Of a DNA stretch of 64,000 nt, positions 44,729 to 52,675 are shown in pieces. Position 1 is the first letter of the stretch. Every line of letters starts with the position of its first letter. Source of the stretch: Streptomyces griseus subsp. griseus (lineage in GTDB: Bacteria; Actinomycetota; Actinomycetes; Streptomycetales; Streptomycetaceae); contig NZ_CP032543.1 of the NCBI RefSeq assembly GCF_003610995.1, positions 1,364,001-1,428,000 of the forward strand, written 5' to 3'. The notes under the pieces were generated by a model, which was not told the origin of the DNA, did not search any database, and worked only from the letters and a program-made list of their open reading frames with translations. The position numbers and the translations under genes are program-made.

Positions 44729-44861
44729 GCCCGGCGGGGGCCGGTGGCCGGGCGCACACCGGCCCCCGTACGGCGTCCCGCTCCCTCACCCCGGGCCGCC
44801 GCTCGATCGGGTCGATCGCGAAGGAGGGCGCGAACAGCGCCGAGGAACCCCGGAGCAGCCA

Positions 44862-45000
44862 GTGCATCTGCCGGGCCGTGCCGGAGGGGAGACAGGACCC
44901 ACGGTGGTCTTCGAGGGCGGGCTCACCGCCGGACGCCCGTACTGGGCCCCCGTGCAGGCCGCGCTCGCCGACGTCGCGCCGACCGCAGCGGTCTCGGCCG
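44862..45000 (+). pseudogene. Remnant of an alpha/beta hydrolase gene
   Basis: A short frame carries GPTVVFEGGLTAGRPYWAPV followed by QAALADV, which reads like the first strands of a small alpha/beta hydrolase (oxyanion loop region). After about 45000 the similarity stops and no catalytic elbow follows. It abuts a remnant on the other strand, so it looks like the broken end of a deletion. Confidence 0.5.
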
Positions 45001-45027
45001 CGGCCCCGCCGCCGCCCGGCCCGGCCG

Positions 45028-45335
45028 GGCCCGCCGGGTGGGTCCACCGGTGGCCGCCGTGAGCGCCGCGTAGTGGTTCAGCAGCCCTCCTGGCCGGCGA
45101 CGACGAGGTGCGGGGGCAGGGCGAGGAGCCCGTCGGCGCCGGCCTCCTCGGCGGTCCGCGCGCACTCGATCGCGAGGGCCGTGCCGTATCCCGTACCCGC
45201 GACGACGGGGCCTGTCCGGCCCTCTCCTCGACGGCGGCGGTGACCACGAGGCGGAAACTCCTCCCGCGCCAGCGCGTGGAACTCGCCCGTGCCGCAGCAG
45301 GCGAAGTCCGCCGCCGCACCCGCGTCGTTATTCAT
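45028..45335 (-). pseudogene. Decayed 5-dehydro-4-deoxyglucarate dehydratase remnant
   Basis: Reading the minus strand from ATG 45335, pieces in three frames match the N-terminal third of this DapA-family enzyme: DAGAAADFACCGTGEFHAL, then FRLVVTAAVEERAG in a second frame, then PVVAGTGYGTALAIECART and ADGLLALPPHLVVAGQEG back in the first, then GLLNHYAALTAATG in another. At least three frameshifts and loss of the C-terminal two thirds make it non-functional. The intact enzyme feeds 2-oxoglutarate semialdehyde to the type of dehydrogenase encoded at 40375-41895. Confidence 0.75.
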
Positions 45336-45509
45336 GGACAGCGTCACGCTGGAGCAGCCCTGGGGGCGGGTCAAGGCGCCCACCGCCCGCTCGGCGCGAC
45401 CGCCGCCGAGGGCGCCGGAAACGGCCCGCCTGAGGCTCTGCGGCAGGGAACTGCCGGACAGCCGCGAAGGTAAGGGAACGGCAAAGCGGGGTCGTTCGTT
45501 ACCCCGTGC

Positions 45510-46712
45510 ATGACCGCAATGACCCCCGGCTCGAACATCCCTCTCTCCGCCGTCCGTGTGGCGGTGGACGTCGCCGCTCCGGTGCGGCTCGACGTCTCGG
45601 GCCTGCTGCTCACCGCCGACGGCAAGGTGCGCTCCGACGACGACTTCATCTTCTACAACCAGCCCTCGGGTCCCGGCGTGACCTACCGCGCCGGCGGCGG
45701 CTCCGCACCCGACGCCATCGTGGTGGACACCACCGCCGTCCCGCCCGGCATCGAGAAGATCGTGGTCACCGCGAGCCCCGACGCCGCGGGACAGACCTTC
45801 CAGGGCGTCGAGCCCACCGCCACCGTGCGCAACGCCGACGACGGCACCGCGCTGGCCACGTTCACCCCGCCCCAGCTGGGCAGTGAGACGGCGCTCGTGG
45901 TCATCGAGGTCTACCGGCGCAACGGTGCCTGGAAGGCCCGCGCGGTCGGCCAGGGTTACGCCGACGGGCTGGCCGGCATCGCCACGGACTTCGGCGTCTC
46001 GGTCGAGGAGCCGGCCGCCCCGGCGGCTCCGGCAGCCCCGGCGGCTCCGGCAGCCGCTCCGGTCGACCCGCGGATCGCCCCGCCGGCCCCCGCCGCTCCC
46101 CCGGCACAGCCCGTCGCCCCGGCCATGGGCGCCGGGAAGATCAACCTCGACAAGGGCCGGGTCAGCCTTCAGAAGCACCAGACGGTCTCCCTGGTCAAGG
46201 GCGGTGCCCCGCTCCTCTCCCAGGTCAAGATGGGGCTCGGCTGGGAGCCCGCGTTCCGCGGCAAGGACATCGACCTGGACGCCTCGGTCATCGCCTACGG
46301 CCCCAACCGCAACCACCTGGACAGCTGCTACTTCGGCAAGCTCTCCATCCTCAACGGGGCGATCAAGCACTCCGGCGACAACCTCACGGGTGAGGGCGCG
46401 GGCGACGACGAGACGATCGTCGTTGACCTGGGCCGTATCCCGGCCGAGGCGACGGGCCTGGTCTTCACGGTGAACTCGTTCACCGGCCAGAAGTTCAACG
46501 AGGTGGCCAAGGCCTACTGCCGGCTGATCGACGCGCGCACCGACGAGGAACTGGTCCGGTTCGACCTGACCGGCGCGGAGCCGCAGACCGGCGTCATCAT
46601 GGCCAAGCTCATCAAGCAGTTCAGCGGTGAGTGGGAGATGACGGCCATGGGCGAGTTCGTGAAGTCACGCACCGTGCGCGGCATGGTGAAGCCCGCCGCC
46701 CAGTCCCTGTAG
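45510..46712 (+). CDS. Two-domain TerD family protein
   Basis: This is a 400-residue protein with two TerD-like domains. The first (residues about 8-165: NIPLSAVRVAVDVAAPVRLD, DDDFIFYNQPSGPGVTY) and second (about 215-395: VSLVKGGAPLLSQVKMGLGWEPA, DIDLDASVIAYG, FTGQKFNEVAKAYCRLID) are joined by an Ala/Pro repeat linker (AAPAAPAAPAAPAAAP). TerD proteins bind calcium and are linked to tellurite and other stress responses. The ATG 45510 frame has a second ATG at 45519. A strong terminator follows. Confidence 0.9.
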   Translation: MTAMTPGSNIPLSAVRVAVDVAAPVRLDVSGLLLTADGKVRSDDDFIFYNQPSGPGVTYRAGGGSAPDAIVVDTTAVPPGIEKIVVTASPDAAGQTFQGVEPTATVRNADDGTALATFTPPQLGSETALVVIEVYRRNGAWKARAVGQGYADGLAGIATDFGVSVEEPAAPAAPAAPAAPAAAPVDPRIAPPAPAAPPAQPVAPAMGAGKINLDKGRVSLQKHQTVSLVKGGAPLLSQVKMGLGWEPAFRGKDIDLDASVIAYGPNRNHLDSCYFGKLSILNGAIKHSGDNLTGEGAGDDETIVVDLGRIPAEATGLVFTVNSFTGQKFNEVAKAYCRLIDARTDEELVRFDLTGAEPQTGVIMAKLIKQFSGEWEMTAMGEFVKSRTVRGMVKPAAQSL

Positions 46713-46739
46713 CTCCCGGGCCGGACGGCCGCCAACGGC

Positions 46740-46775
46740 ATCCGGGGCACCTGAGGTGATTCAGGTGCCCCGGAT
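46740..46775. terminator. Terminator after the TerD-family gene
   Basis: ATCCGGGGCACCTGA (46740-46754) pairs exactly with 46761-46775 across a 6-base loop. It lies between convergent genes and can serve both. Confidence 0.8.
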
Positions 46776-46813
46776 CCGGAGAAGGCGGACGCTGCTCGTG
46801 CTCGTGCGGTGTC

Positions 46814-47044
46814 TCAGAGCTTGGTCAGCTTGGAGTACGGGCTCAGGATCCTCCCCTGTCGCCCCGAGAAGTCGATGAGGACTGCGTCGTTGTCGCCCTC
46901 GACAGCAAGGATCCTGCCGAGCCCGAACTGGTCGTGCGACACCCTGTCGCCCACATCGAAGCATTCGACCGGTGGGGCCTCCTGGGCCGGGCGGTTGAAG
47001 GGACTGGAAGGCAGGTGACGCCGGGATCCGGCTGACTGTTTCAT
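46814..47044 (-). CDS. Small protein with UvrD/CarD-like Tudor fold
   Basis: This is a 76-residue protein. After a polar N-terminus, residues about 30-75 (VGDRVSHDQFGLGRILAVEG, then DNDAVLIDFSGRQGRILSP) match the small Tudor-like domain found at the C-terminus of UvrD/PcrA helicases and in CarD-like proteins, with the GxxVxHxxFGxG signature. A role in contacting RNA polymerase or nucleic acid is possible. It is conserved in Streptomyces. ATG 47044. Confidence 0.75.
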   Translation of the reverse strand: MKQSAGSRRHLPSSPFNRPAQEAPPVECFDVGDRVSHDQFGLGRILAVEGDNDAVLIDFSGRQGRILSPYSKLTKL

Positions 47045-47129
47045 TAAGTCGAGTATGCGCCCTGTGAAGGCCCGACGCCATGCCCGTTTGCCGCCCGGGC
47101 CCCAGAAGTGCCGGATTCGTGACCCGCGC

Positions 47130-48385
47130 TCACCAGGGCCAGTCAGCGCTTACCCCGGCCTCCAGCAGCGGAACCATGCGGAACGCGGCGTCGGAAAGCC
47201 CCCCGAACGTGTGGCGGTTTCCGTCGCCGGACGGGGCGTGGCCGAGGCGGTATCCGGCCAGGTTCCAGGTGTAGACGGGCACCGTGTCCGGAACGCTCCG
47301 GGTGGCGTCGCCGCGGAAGGTGGACGAGGCCTGCTCATCGGTGACGATCAGCACCCGGTCATGGCCACGGTAGTGGCGCTCCACCGCCCGTACGGTGTCG
47401 GTGCCGCCCAGGTTGCCGAAGCGCTCCAGGACCTTGAGCACCGATTCACCCGTGCGGTACGCCACCGGCGCGCTGGTCGTGCCGAACTCCACCAGGTCCG
47501 CGTCGGCGGCGCGCAGCGCGAGGGCGGCACCGAAGACGGCGGCGGCGTCGGCCCGGTTCAGCTGGGAGCGCCCGGAGAGCGGCGACCACATGGACCCGGA
47601 GCGGTCGACCAGGACCAGGGTGCGCCCCGGCAGCGCCGGTACCTGGTTCAGCGGGTGGCCGAGCGCCCGCTCCAGCGGGTACGCCCAGCGCAGCGAGGGC
47701 GCGTGCCGGTAGGCGGCGAGGGAGCGGAAGGGGAACTGCCGGGAGGCGGCGACGGCCTCCGGGTCGCAGATCCGCGCCGCCGCCCGGGCCGCGACCGCGT
47801 CACTCACCCCGGCCTCGTCGAAGTTCCGCAGGTTACGCACGAGCGCCATCGTCCCCATGGACGCAATCACCGCCTCCCACGCCTCCGCGTCCATCGGCCC
47901 CTGCAACCAGCCCGCCAGCGCCTCCCAGGTCATCCCGGCCCCGGCCAGCCGCTCGGCGCCGCCGGGCCCGGTGACGACCGCGCGACGCTCGGCGACCGGC
48001 AGCTCCATGAGGGCCCGGTGCGCGGTCAGGGTGCGGTCGCCGGCGGGCGGCACGGCGCTCTCCGGCCGGTGCCTGCGGTCCGGCGCGTACCGGAACAGCT
48101 GGCCCTGCCACGGCTTGGCCGGGTCCGGCGCGGCATGCACCAGGTTGAGGACGTCACCGAAGCGGAAGCCCTTGGACGCGGTGTCGTACTTCTCGCCACT
48201 CTCGTAGAAGGTCTCCTGCGCCACGAAGTCGGCGACGGCGAGCAGGAAGAGCTCGGACCGGCCATCCCGTACCCGCCCGGTGCCCCCTGGTGGTTGGCCG
48301 CGAGCCCACCGGTGGTGGTGACGGGCGAGGCGGGCCCCGGAAAGGCGGAACGGAGCTGGGTGACGCGCTGGTTGAACCGAGCCAT
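47130..48385 (-). pseudogene. rsr: Ro60-like TROVE/VWA protein gene, frameshifted and shortened
   Basis: The restored product would have about 418 residues. ATG 48385 opens MARFNQRVTQLRSAFPGPAS then TGGLAANHQGAPGG; reading then shifts frame near 48271-48279 (a CCCGCCC run) to RDGRSELFLLAVADFVAQET and continues to the stop. The TROVE part has TWEALAGWLQGPMDAEAWEA and ALVRNLRNFDEAGVSD; the VWA domain has the MIDAS motif LVLVDRSGSMWSPL. Actinobacterial Ro60 proteins are about 100 residues longer; here TFYESGE is joined directly to KYDTASKGFRFGDVLNL, suggesting an internal in-frame deletion. Ro60 binds Y RNAs, and one lies just upstream. Confidence 0.72.
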
Positions 48386-48456
48386 GAGAATCCCCGAATT
48401 CCTGGTTCCTGGTTCCCGGGGGAGGGCGCGGCGGCGGAACGGGGTGCCCGAGATCA

Positions 48457-48473
48457 GGGCCGTGTGACGGCCC
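48457..48473 (-). terminator. Hairpin following the Y RNA
   Basis: GGGCCGT and ACGGCCC form a 7-bp stem with a 3-base loop, 7 bases past the 3' strand of the Y RNA closing stem. It is a plausible 3' end signal between the RNA and the Ro60 gene. Confidence 0.55.
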
Positions 48474-48479
48474 GGGGTC

Positions 48480-48580
48480 GACGACGGAGAACATTCTGGT
48501 GCTCTGCCCATGTGAGCTACCGGCCGGAGCCGGACGGGACTCGAACCCGCAGCCGCCAGATCAAGGAAGTATCCGTCGTC
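48480..48580 (-). ncRNA. Y RNA (YrlA-like) with permuted tRNA-like module
   Basis: On the minus strand a 9-bp closing stem pairs GACGACGGA (48572-48580) with TCCGTCGTC (48480-48488). Inside it, past an asymmetric internal loop, TCTGG (48556-48560) pairs with CCAGA (48495-48499) as an anticodon-stem equivalent. Then come, in order, a T-arm GCGGGTTCGAGTCCCGT (48534-48550), an acceptor-like hairpin CCGGCTCCGGCCGG (48520-48533) and a D-arm GCTCACATGGGCAGAGC (48501-48517). T-arm before D-arm, with the acceptor closed by a loop, is a circularly permuted tRNA, as known for bacterial Y RNAs bound by Ro60. The Ro60 gene begins about 95 bases downstream. Confidence 0.82.
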
Positions 48581-48713
48581 TGCGCACCGGACACCCCGGC
48601 GCTCGCGCCTCCCGAGATCAACTGTGGCCGCGGCGTGGTTCGTTGCAGGAAGGAGCCGCGGCCTTCGCACCGGGAGGTGCATGTCCATGACCCTAGGGAC
48701 CGGTGTCCGCGCA
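48581..48713. other. Potentially structured segment upstream of the Y RNA
   Basis: TGCGCACCGGACACC (48581-48595) pairs with GGTGTCCGCGCA (48702-48713) with a 3-base bulge, and inside it GGCCGCGGC (48626-48634) pairs with GCCGCGGCC (48655-48663). The segment has no gene and contains the presumed promoter of the Y RNA. It could be a second structured RNA. Confidence 0.35.
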
Positions 48714-48749
48714 CGCGAGGAGATTTCGGAGGAGCCGGGCAACGGGAAG

Positions 48750-48784
48750 CGTGGGCATCTGCTCTGTCCGAGCAGATGCCCACG
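48750..48784 (-). terminator. Terminator of the 501-residue protein gene
   Basis: A 15-bp perfect stem (CGTGGGCATCTGCTC with GAGCAGATGCCCACG) and 5-base loop begins 15 bases past the stop of the minus-strand gene ending at 48800. Confidence 0.8.
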
Positions 48785-48799
48785 TCTGCGCTACGCTCC

Positions 48800-50305
48800 T
48801 CAGCTGCCGGCCCGCGACCGGGCCTTGAACGCGGCCTTTCGGGCGTCCTTCGCCGCCTTCTTGTCGCTGTGCAGGCGGCCCATGGCCTCCAGTACGTCGG
48901 CGGTGGCCGGGTGGTCGACGCGCCAGACCTCGTCGAAGAAGCCGCTGTGCTGGGCGGAGAGGCCCTCGACGAGGCCCTGGAGCTCGTCGAGTTCGCCGTC
49001 GGCGTCCAGTTGGGCGGCGATCGTGTCGATGGCCAGCCAGAAGATCATCGCCTCCGCCGGGGGCGGGACGTCGGACGCGCCGTGCTCCGCGAGCCAGACG
49101 CGGGCCAGGCCACCGAGTTCCCGGTCGCCGAGGACCGCGCGTACGGCGGGTTCGGCCGCCTCGCCGGCGAGGGCGAGCGCCTGCTGGCAGTGGAGGCGGC
49201 GCAGCGGGGCGCCCTCGTCCGTGCCGCGTGAGGCCGCGAGCAGCTCGGCGGCGGCCGGGACCGTGCCCTCGGTGCCGCGCCCGGCGAGCCAGAGCTGGAT
49301 CTCGGCCCGGGCGGCTGCCTCCGGGTAGTACGCGATGCCGTCGAGGAGGGTGTCGGCGCCCTTGTCGGCGAGGTCGCCGACGGCGGGGGCGTCGACCCCG
49401 GCCTCCAGCATCCGGGCCCGGACCCCGTACAGGCCGAGGGGGGTGAGCTTGACCATCCCGTACCGGGTGACGTCCTCCTCGTCGGCCCCGGCCGCCGGGT
49501 CCGCCGCGTCGCCCTCCTCGACCATCAACGCCTCGTCGACCGGCTGGTATTCGACGATCCCGATGGGTTCGAGGAGGCGGAACTGGTCGTCGAGGCGCAT
49601 CATCGCCTCCGACACCTGCTCCAGGATGTCGTCGGTGGGCTCGCCCATGTCGTCAGGGACGATAATCGACGCGGCGAGGGCGGGCAGCGGCACCGGGCCC
49701 TCGCCCGCGCCGTTCTCGGCGAGGGTGAGCAGGTAGAGGTTGCCGAGGACCCCGTCGAGGAACTCGGCCTCCGCCTCCGGGTCCCAGTCGAGGGCGTCGA
49801 AGTCGATGGAGCCGTCCTCACCGACGAGGTCCGCGACGTCGTCCAGGACGGGCGCGGTGGCGTCGGCGTGCACGGCGTCGAGGCCGTCGAGCCAGATGCC
49901 GAGGATGTCCTGCGGGGAGCCGGTGGTGAGCAGCGCCAGGTTCTCGCCCGCGGTGACGGTGCCTTCGGCTTCCGAGGCCTCCGAGGAGTCCGGGGCGCCC
50001 GAGCCGTCCGGGAGCTCCCCCTCCTCGGGGTCCGTGACGTCGAGGAGCCCGGTGTCCACGGCGAGCCGCCAGGCCTCGCTGGCGTACGCGGCACCGTCCT
50101 CGTCGGCGGTCAGGCCCAGGTGCTCGGCGGCCGCGGGCAGTTGCGCCTCCACCAGCTCACCGCCGGCGCCGACCCGTGCGTCGGGCCCCGCCCAGCGGGC
50201 GAGCCGGACGGCGCGGACGAAGAGCGGTGCGGCGAGCGCGTCCCGCGCCAGTTCGGCCTCGGAGTGCAGCCGGACCGGCGGCAGGATGGGGCGCTCTGCG
50301 GACAT
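48800..50305 (-). CDS. Conserved helical-repeat protein, paralogue of the 12.4-13.8 kb gene
   Basis: This is a 501-residue soluble protein of unknown function. The N-terminal half has LHSEAELARDALAAPLFVRAV and an acidic Ser/Glu insertion (SSEASEAEGTVTAGE); the C-terminal half is a run of helical HEAT-like units (WLAGRGTEGTVPAAAELLAA, AALRRLH-like helices, VEGLSAQHSGFFDEVWRVDH, then HPATADVLEAMGRLHSDKKA). It shares order and motifs with the frameshifted protein at 12412-13817. ATG 50305. It is unlike any enzyme I recognise; repeats of this kind often serve protein binding. Confidence 0.75.
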   Translation of the reverse strand: MSAERPILPPVRLHSEAELARDALAAPLFVRAVRLARWAGPDARVGAGGELVEAQLPAAAEHLGLTADEDGAAYASEAWRLAVDTGLLDVTDPEEGELPDGSGAPDSSEASEAEGTVTAGENLALLTTGSPQDILGIWLDGLDAVHADATAPVLDDVADLVGEDGSIDFDALDWDPEAEAEFLDGVLGNLYLLTLAENGAGEGPVPLPALAASIIVPDDMGEPTDDILEQVSEAMMRLDDQFRLLEPIGIVEYQPVDEALMVEEGDAADPAAGADEEDVTRYGMVKLTPLGLYGVRARMLEAGVDAPAVGDLADKGADTLLDGIAYYPEAAARAEIQLWLAGRGTEGTVPAAAELLAASRGTDEGAPLRRLHCQQALALAGEAAEPAVRAVLGDRELGGLARVWLAEHGASDVPPPAEAMIFWLAIDTIAAQLDADGELDELQGLVEGLSAQHSGFFDEVWRVDHPATADVLEAMGRLHSDKKAAKDARKAAFKARSRAGS

Positions 50306-50464
50306 CGGGGGTTCTCCTCGGTGCGTGCTCGGGGGCGTACGGAGTGCGTACGCGGTTCAGCCGCTCAAGCCTAGACGCAATTCGCCGCCTGCCACCCGGT
50401 CCGGGCCACCGACCGCCCCCGTTCACCGGGGGTTCGCCGGCAGCTCCGCCGCAGCGCCGGGGCG

Positions 50465-50824
50465 TCACCCGGCCCGCATGCTGAGGGCGGGCGTGTAGCG
50501 CTTCACGCCGCCGCCGGTCATGCCTGGGTGGTTCTGGACGCGTTCCCACAGCGGCGACGGGGAGCCGGTCCCCTCACCGGGTGCGGCGAGTGCCGCGATG
50601 TGGTGTTCGGCGCTCTCCCATTCCGCGTAGTTGAGGACCCGGGTGCCGTCGGTGCTGACGTGGACGTGCCCGGCGATGCCTCCCTCGGACGTCCGGATGT
50701 CGTTGCCGAACGCCTCGAACACGGCGTCGATCCAGTCGCGTTGCCGGGCCGGGTGGGGGCGGTCGGTGAACCGCCCGGTCACGGCACCCTTCGCGGGCAG
50801 CACGGTGGGCGTGGCGCCGAGCAC
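50465..50824 (-). pseudogene. Truncated antibiotic-biosynthesis-monooxygenase-domain protein
   Basis: The readable part (GAVTGRFTDRPHPARQRDWI, then DAVFEAFGNDIRTSEGGIAG, HVHVSTDGTRVLNYAEWESA, and YTPALSMRAG at the end) matches the C-terminal ABM domain of a two-domain Streptomyces ABM protein of about 230 residues. The N-terminal half is missing: upstream of about 50825 the sequence is a plus-strand gene fragment. The open frame of 119 codons may still be expressed, but it looks like a deletion product. Confidence 0.6.
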
Positions 50825-50826
50825 GT

Positions 50827-50966
50827 ACCGGCAGAGCGGGCTGGTGCGGCGGGAGGGTCTGCCCGGCTACACCGGTGAGCCCGCGTCCTTCCTGCTGCAC
50901 ACGGCGCCGGAAGGGCCGCCCGGCACGGCCTGGGTCACCCACACCGTGCCGGTGGGCGACGCGTGA
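50827..50966 (+). pseudogene. 3' remnant of an unidentified gene
   Basis: A plus-strand frame ending in TGA at 50964-50966 (SGLVRREGLPGYTGEPASFL then LHTAPEGPPGTAWVTHTVPV) has textbook Streptomyces codon bias over about 45 codons but no start. It lies head-on to the truncated ABM gene. I do not recognise the family. Confidence 0.45.
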
Positions 50967-50978
50967 GAGGAGAGCCGG

Positions 50979-51626
50979 TCACTCGGGCAGCTCCGCCCGC
51001 CAGGCCGTGATGTTCAGCTCGTCCATGTACCGGATGTCGTGGCCCTCCAGCGGCTGGACCCGCGCCCCGGCGTCGGGGGCGGCGGCCAGTTCCAGGGCGT
51101 CGGCCATGACGAGTTCGCCGCCTTCCTGGGTGGAGACCCAGGCGAGCATCGACTTCACGGTGCCGCCGGGCTTCAGGGTGAGCTCCTCGGGGCCCTGGTC
51201 GCGGCCGAACTGCGAGCCCGCCGGGTTGACCTTCACCGGGAGGCGTTCGCCGTCCTCGCCGAGCGCCTGGACCGAGGGGTAGCCCTCGACCCGGTAGGGC
51301 TTCGAGCCGCAGTTGGTCAGGGTGAGGACGGCCGCGCGGCTCATCATCACGGTCAGTATCTCCCCCATGGTCACCACCGCCCCGGAGGCGGGGCAGTCCC
51401 CGGTGGACGTGGGCGTGGGGGTGGGGGTGGGCGACGGGTCCGGGCCCTGAGCCGGTACGTCCGCGGAGGGCGCGGGTGGCCGCGGTGCGCGGGCGGACGG
51501 GGTGGGGTCGGGTTCGCCCTCACCGGCCGGTACGAGGAAGCCCGAACAGCCGGTCAGTACCGTCAGCAGGACCGCCGCCGAGACCGCTCGCCGTGTCCGC
51601 GTCCGGCCCCGCACCCGCTCACCCAT
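50979..51626 (-). CDS. DUF4232 lipoprotein
   Basis: This is a 215-residue secreted lipoprotein. The signal peptide (RTRRAVSAAVLLTVLTGC) ends in the lipobox LTGC. A Pro/Thr-rich spacer (residues about 25-75, including PTPTPTPTSTG) leads to a DUF4232 beta-sandwich (AAVLTLTNCGSKPYRVEGYP, LPVKVNPAGSQFG, GGTVKSMLAWVS). The function is unknown. ATG 51626 is preferred because GAGGGG sits about 9 bases before it; GTG 51635 is the alternative. It is divergent from dapA. Confidence 0.85.
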   Translation of the reverse strand: MGERVRGRTRTRRAVSAAVLLTVLTGCSGFLVPAGEGEPDPTPSARAPRPPAPSADVPAQGPDPSPTPTPTPTSTGDCPASGAVVTMGEILTVMMSRAAVLTLTNCGSKPYRVEGYPSVQALGEDGERLPVKVNPAGSQFGRDQGPEELTLKPGGTVKSMLAWVSTQEGGELVMADALELAAAPDAGARVQPLEGHDIRYMDELNITAWRAELPE

Positions 51627-51793
51627 CTCTTCCACCCCTCGCCCGCCCTCGTCACGGCCCCCCGCCGCGCACCGCCCACGTGTTCGATCATGTCAGGAGG
51701 CGGGTATCCCAGGGCACTGTTCAGCATCTCTTCCCGGTCCGCACAAGCAGATCTAAGTAGACCTTCACGGTCACGGCGGCCGACACTTCGGGC

Positions 51794-52675
51794 ATGACTG
51801 CCACCGCGCCCCGCCCCTTCGGCCGCGCCCTCTGCGCCATGATCACGCCGTTCACCGCCACCGGGGCGCTGGACCTCGACGCCGCCCGCGCCCATGCCGC
51901 GCAGCTGGTGGCCGATGGTTGCGACGGGCTGGTGCTCAGCGGCACCACCGGGGAGTCGCCCACCACGTCGGACGCGGAGAAGTCGGACCTGCTGCGGGCG
52001 GTCCGGGCGGAGGTCGGTGCCGGGGTGCCGCTGCTCTCCGGCGTCGGCAGCGCGGACACCGCGCACGCGGTGCGGCTGGCGCGGGAGGCCGAAGAGGCGG
52101 GCGCGGACGGGCTGTTGGTGGTGCCGCCGTACTACAGCCGGCCGCCGCAGGCCGCCGTGGAGACGTACTTCCTGCGGATCGCCGAGGCCACCGGCGTACC
52201 GCTGATGCTGTACGACATCCCCGGCCGTACCGGCGTCCGGATCGCGCCGGAGACCCTGCTGCGGCTCGCGGACCACCCGCGGATCGTCGCGGTCAAGGAC
52301 TGCGCGTACGACCTGCTCGGCTCCACGAAGGTGCTGGCGCGGACCTCGCTGGCGTACTACTCGGGGTGCGAGGAGCTGAACCTCCCGCTGTACGCGCTGG
52401 GCGGCGCGGGCTATGTCAGCACCGTCGCCAACGTGGCCCCGCGTCAGATGCGGGCGCCGCTGGACGCGTTCGACCTGGGGCGCACCGACGAGGCGGCCCG
52501 GCTCAACGGGCTGACGGTCCGGCTCGCTGAGCTGATGATGGCGGGTGGGCTGCCCGGCGCCGTCACCGTGAAGGCCCTGCTGGACGCGGGCCCGGTCCGG
52601 GAACCGCTGCAGCCCGCCGGCCGCGAGGCGGTCGACGGGCTGCGGGCGGCGTACGAGGAGCTCCTCGCGGCCTGA
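51794..52675 (+). CDS. dapA: 4-Hydroxy-tetrahydrodipicolinate synthase DapA
   Basis: This is a 293-residue (beta/alpha)8 aldolase that condenses pyruvate with aspartate semialdehyde in lysine/diaminopimelate synthesis. Visible features are DGLVLSGTTGESPTTSDAE, the Tyr in PLMLYDIPGRTGVRIAP and the Schiff-base Lys in RIVAVKDCAYDL. It faces the convergent dapD gene, the next-but-two step of the succinylase route, across a short repeat. ATG 51794 follows a leader with an AT-rich stretch (TCTAAGTAGACC). Confidence 0.93.
   Translation: MTATAPRPFGRALCAMITPFTATGALDLDAARAHAAQLVADGCDGLVLSGTTGESPTTSDAEKSDLLRAVRAEVGAGVPLLSGVGSADTAHAVRLAREAEEAGADGLLVVPPYYSRPPQAAVETYFLRIAEATGVPLMLYDIPGRTGVRIAPETLLRLADHPRIVAVKDCAYDLLGSTKVLARTSLAYYSGCEELNLPLYALGGAGYVSTVANVAPRQMRAPLDAFDLGRTDEAARLNGLTVRLAELMMAGGLPGAVTVKALLDAGPVREPLQPAGREAVDGLRAAYEELLAA

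Noticed and set aside
44729..45509. A complete gene between the PBP and TerD genes
   Set aside because: Every frame is broken; only short matches to two unrelated families remain.
48480..48580. Possible ordinary tRNA gene or tRNA fragment
   Set aside because: T-arm and D-arm are present but in reversed order, with no anticodon loop between them and no CCA-side acceptor end; the permuted Y RNA explanation fits better.
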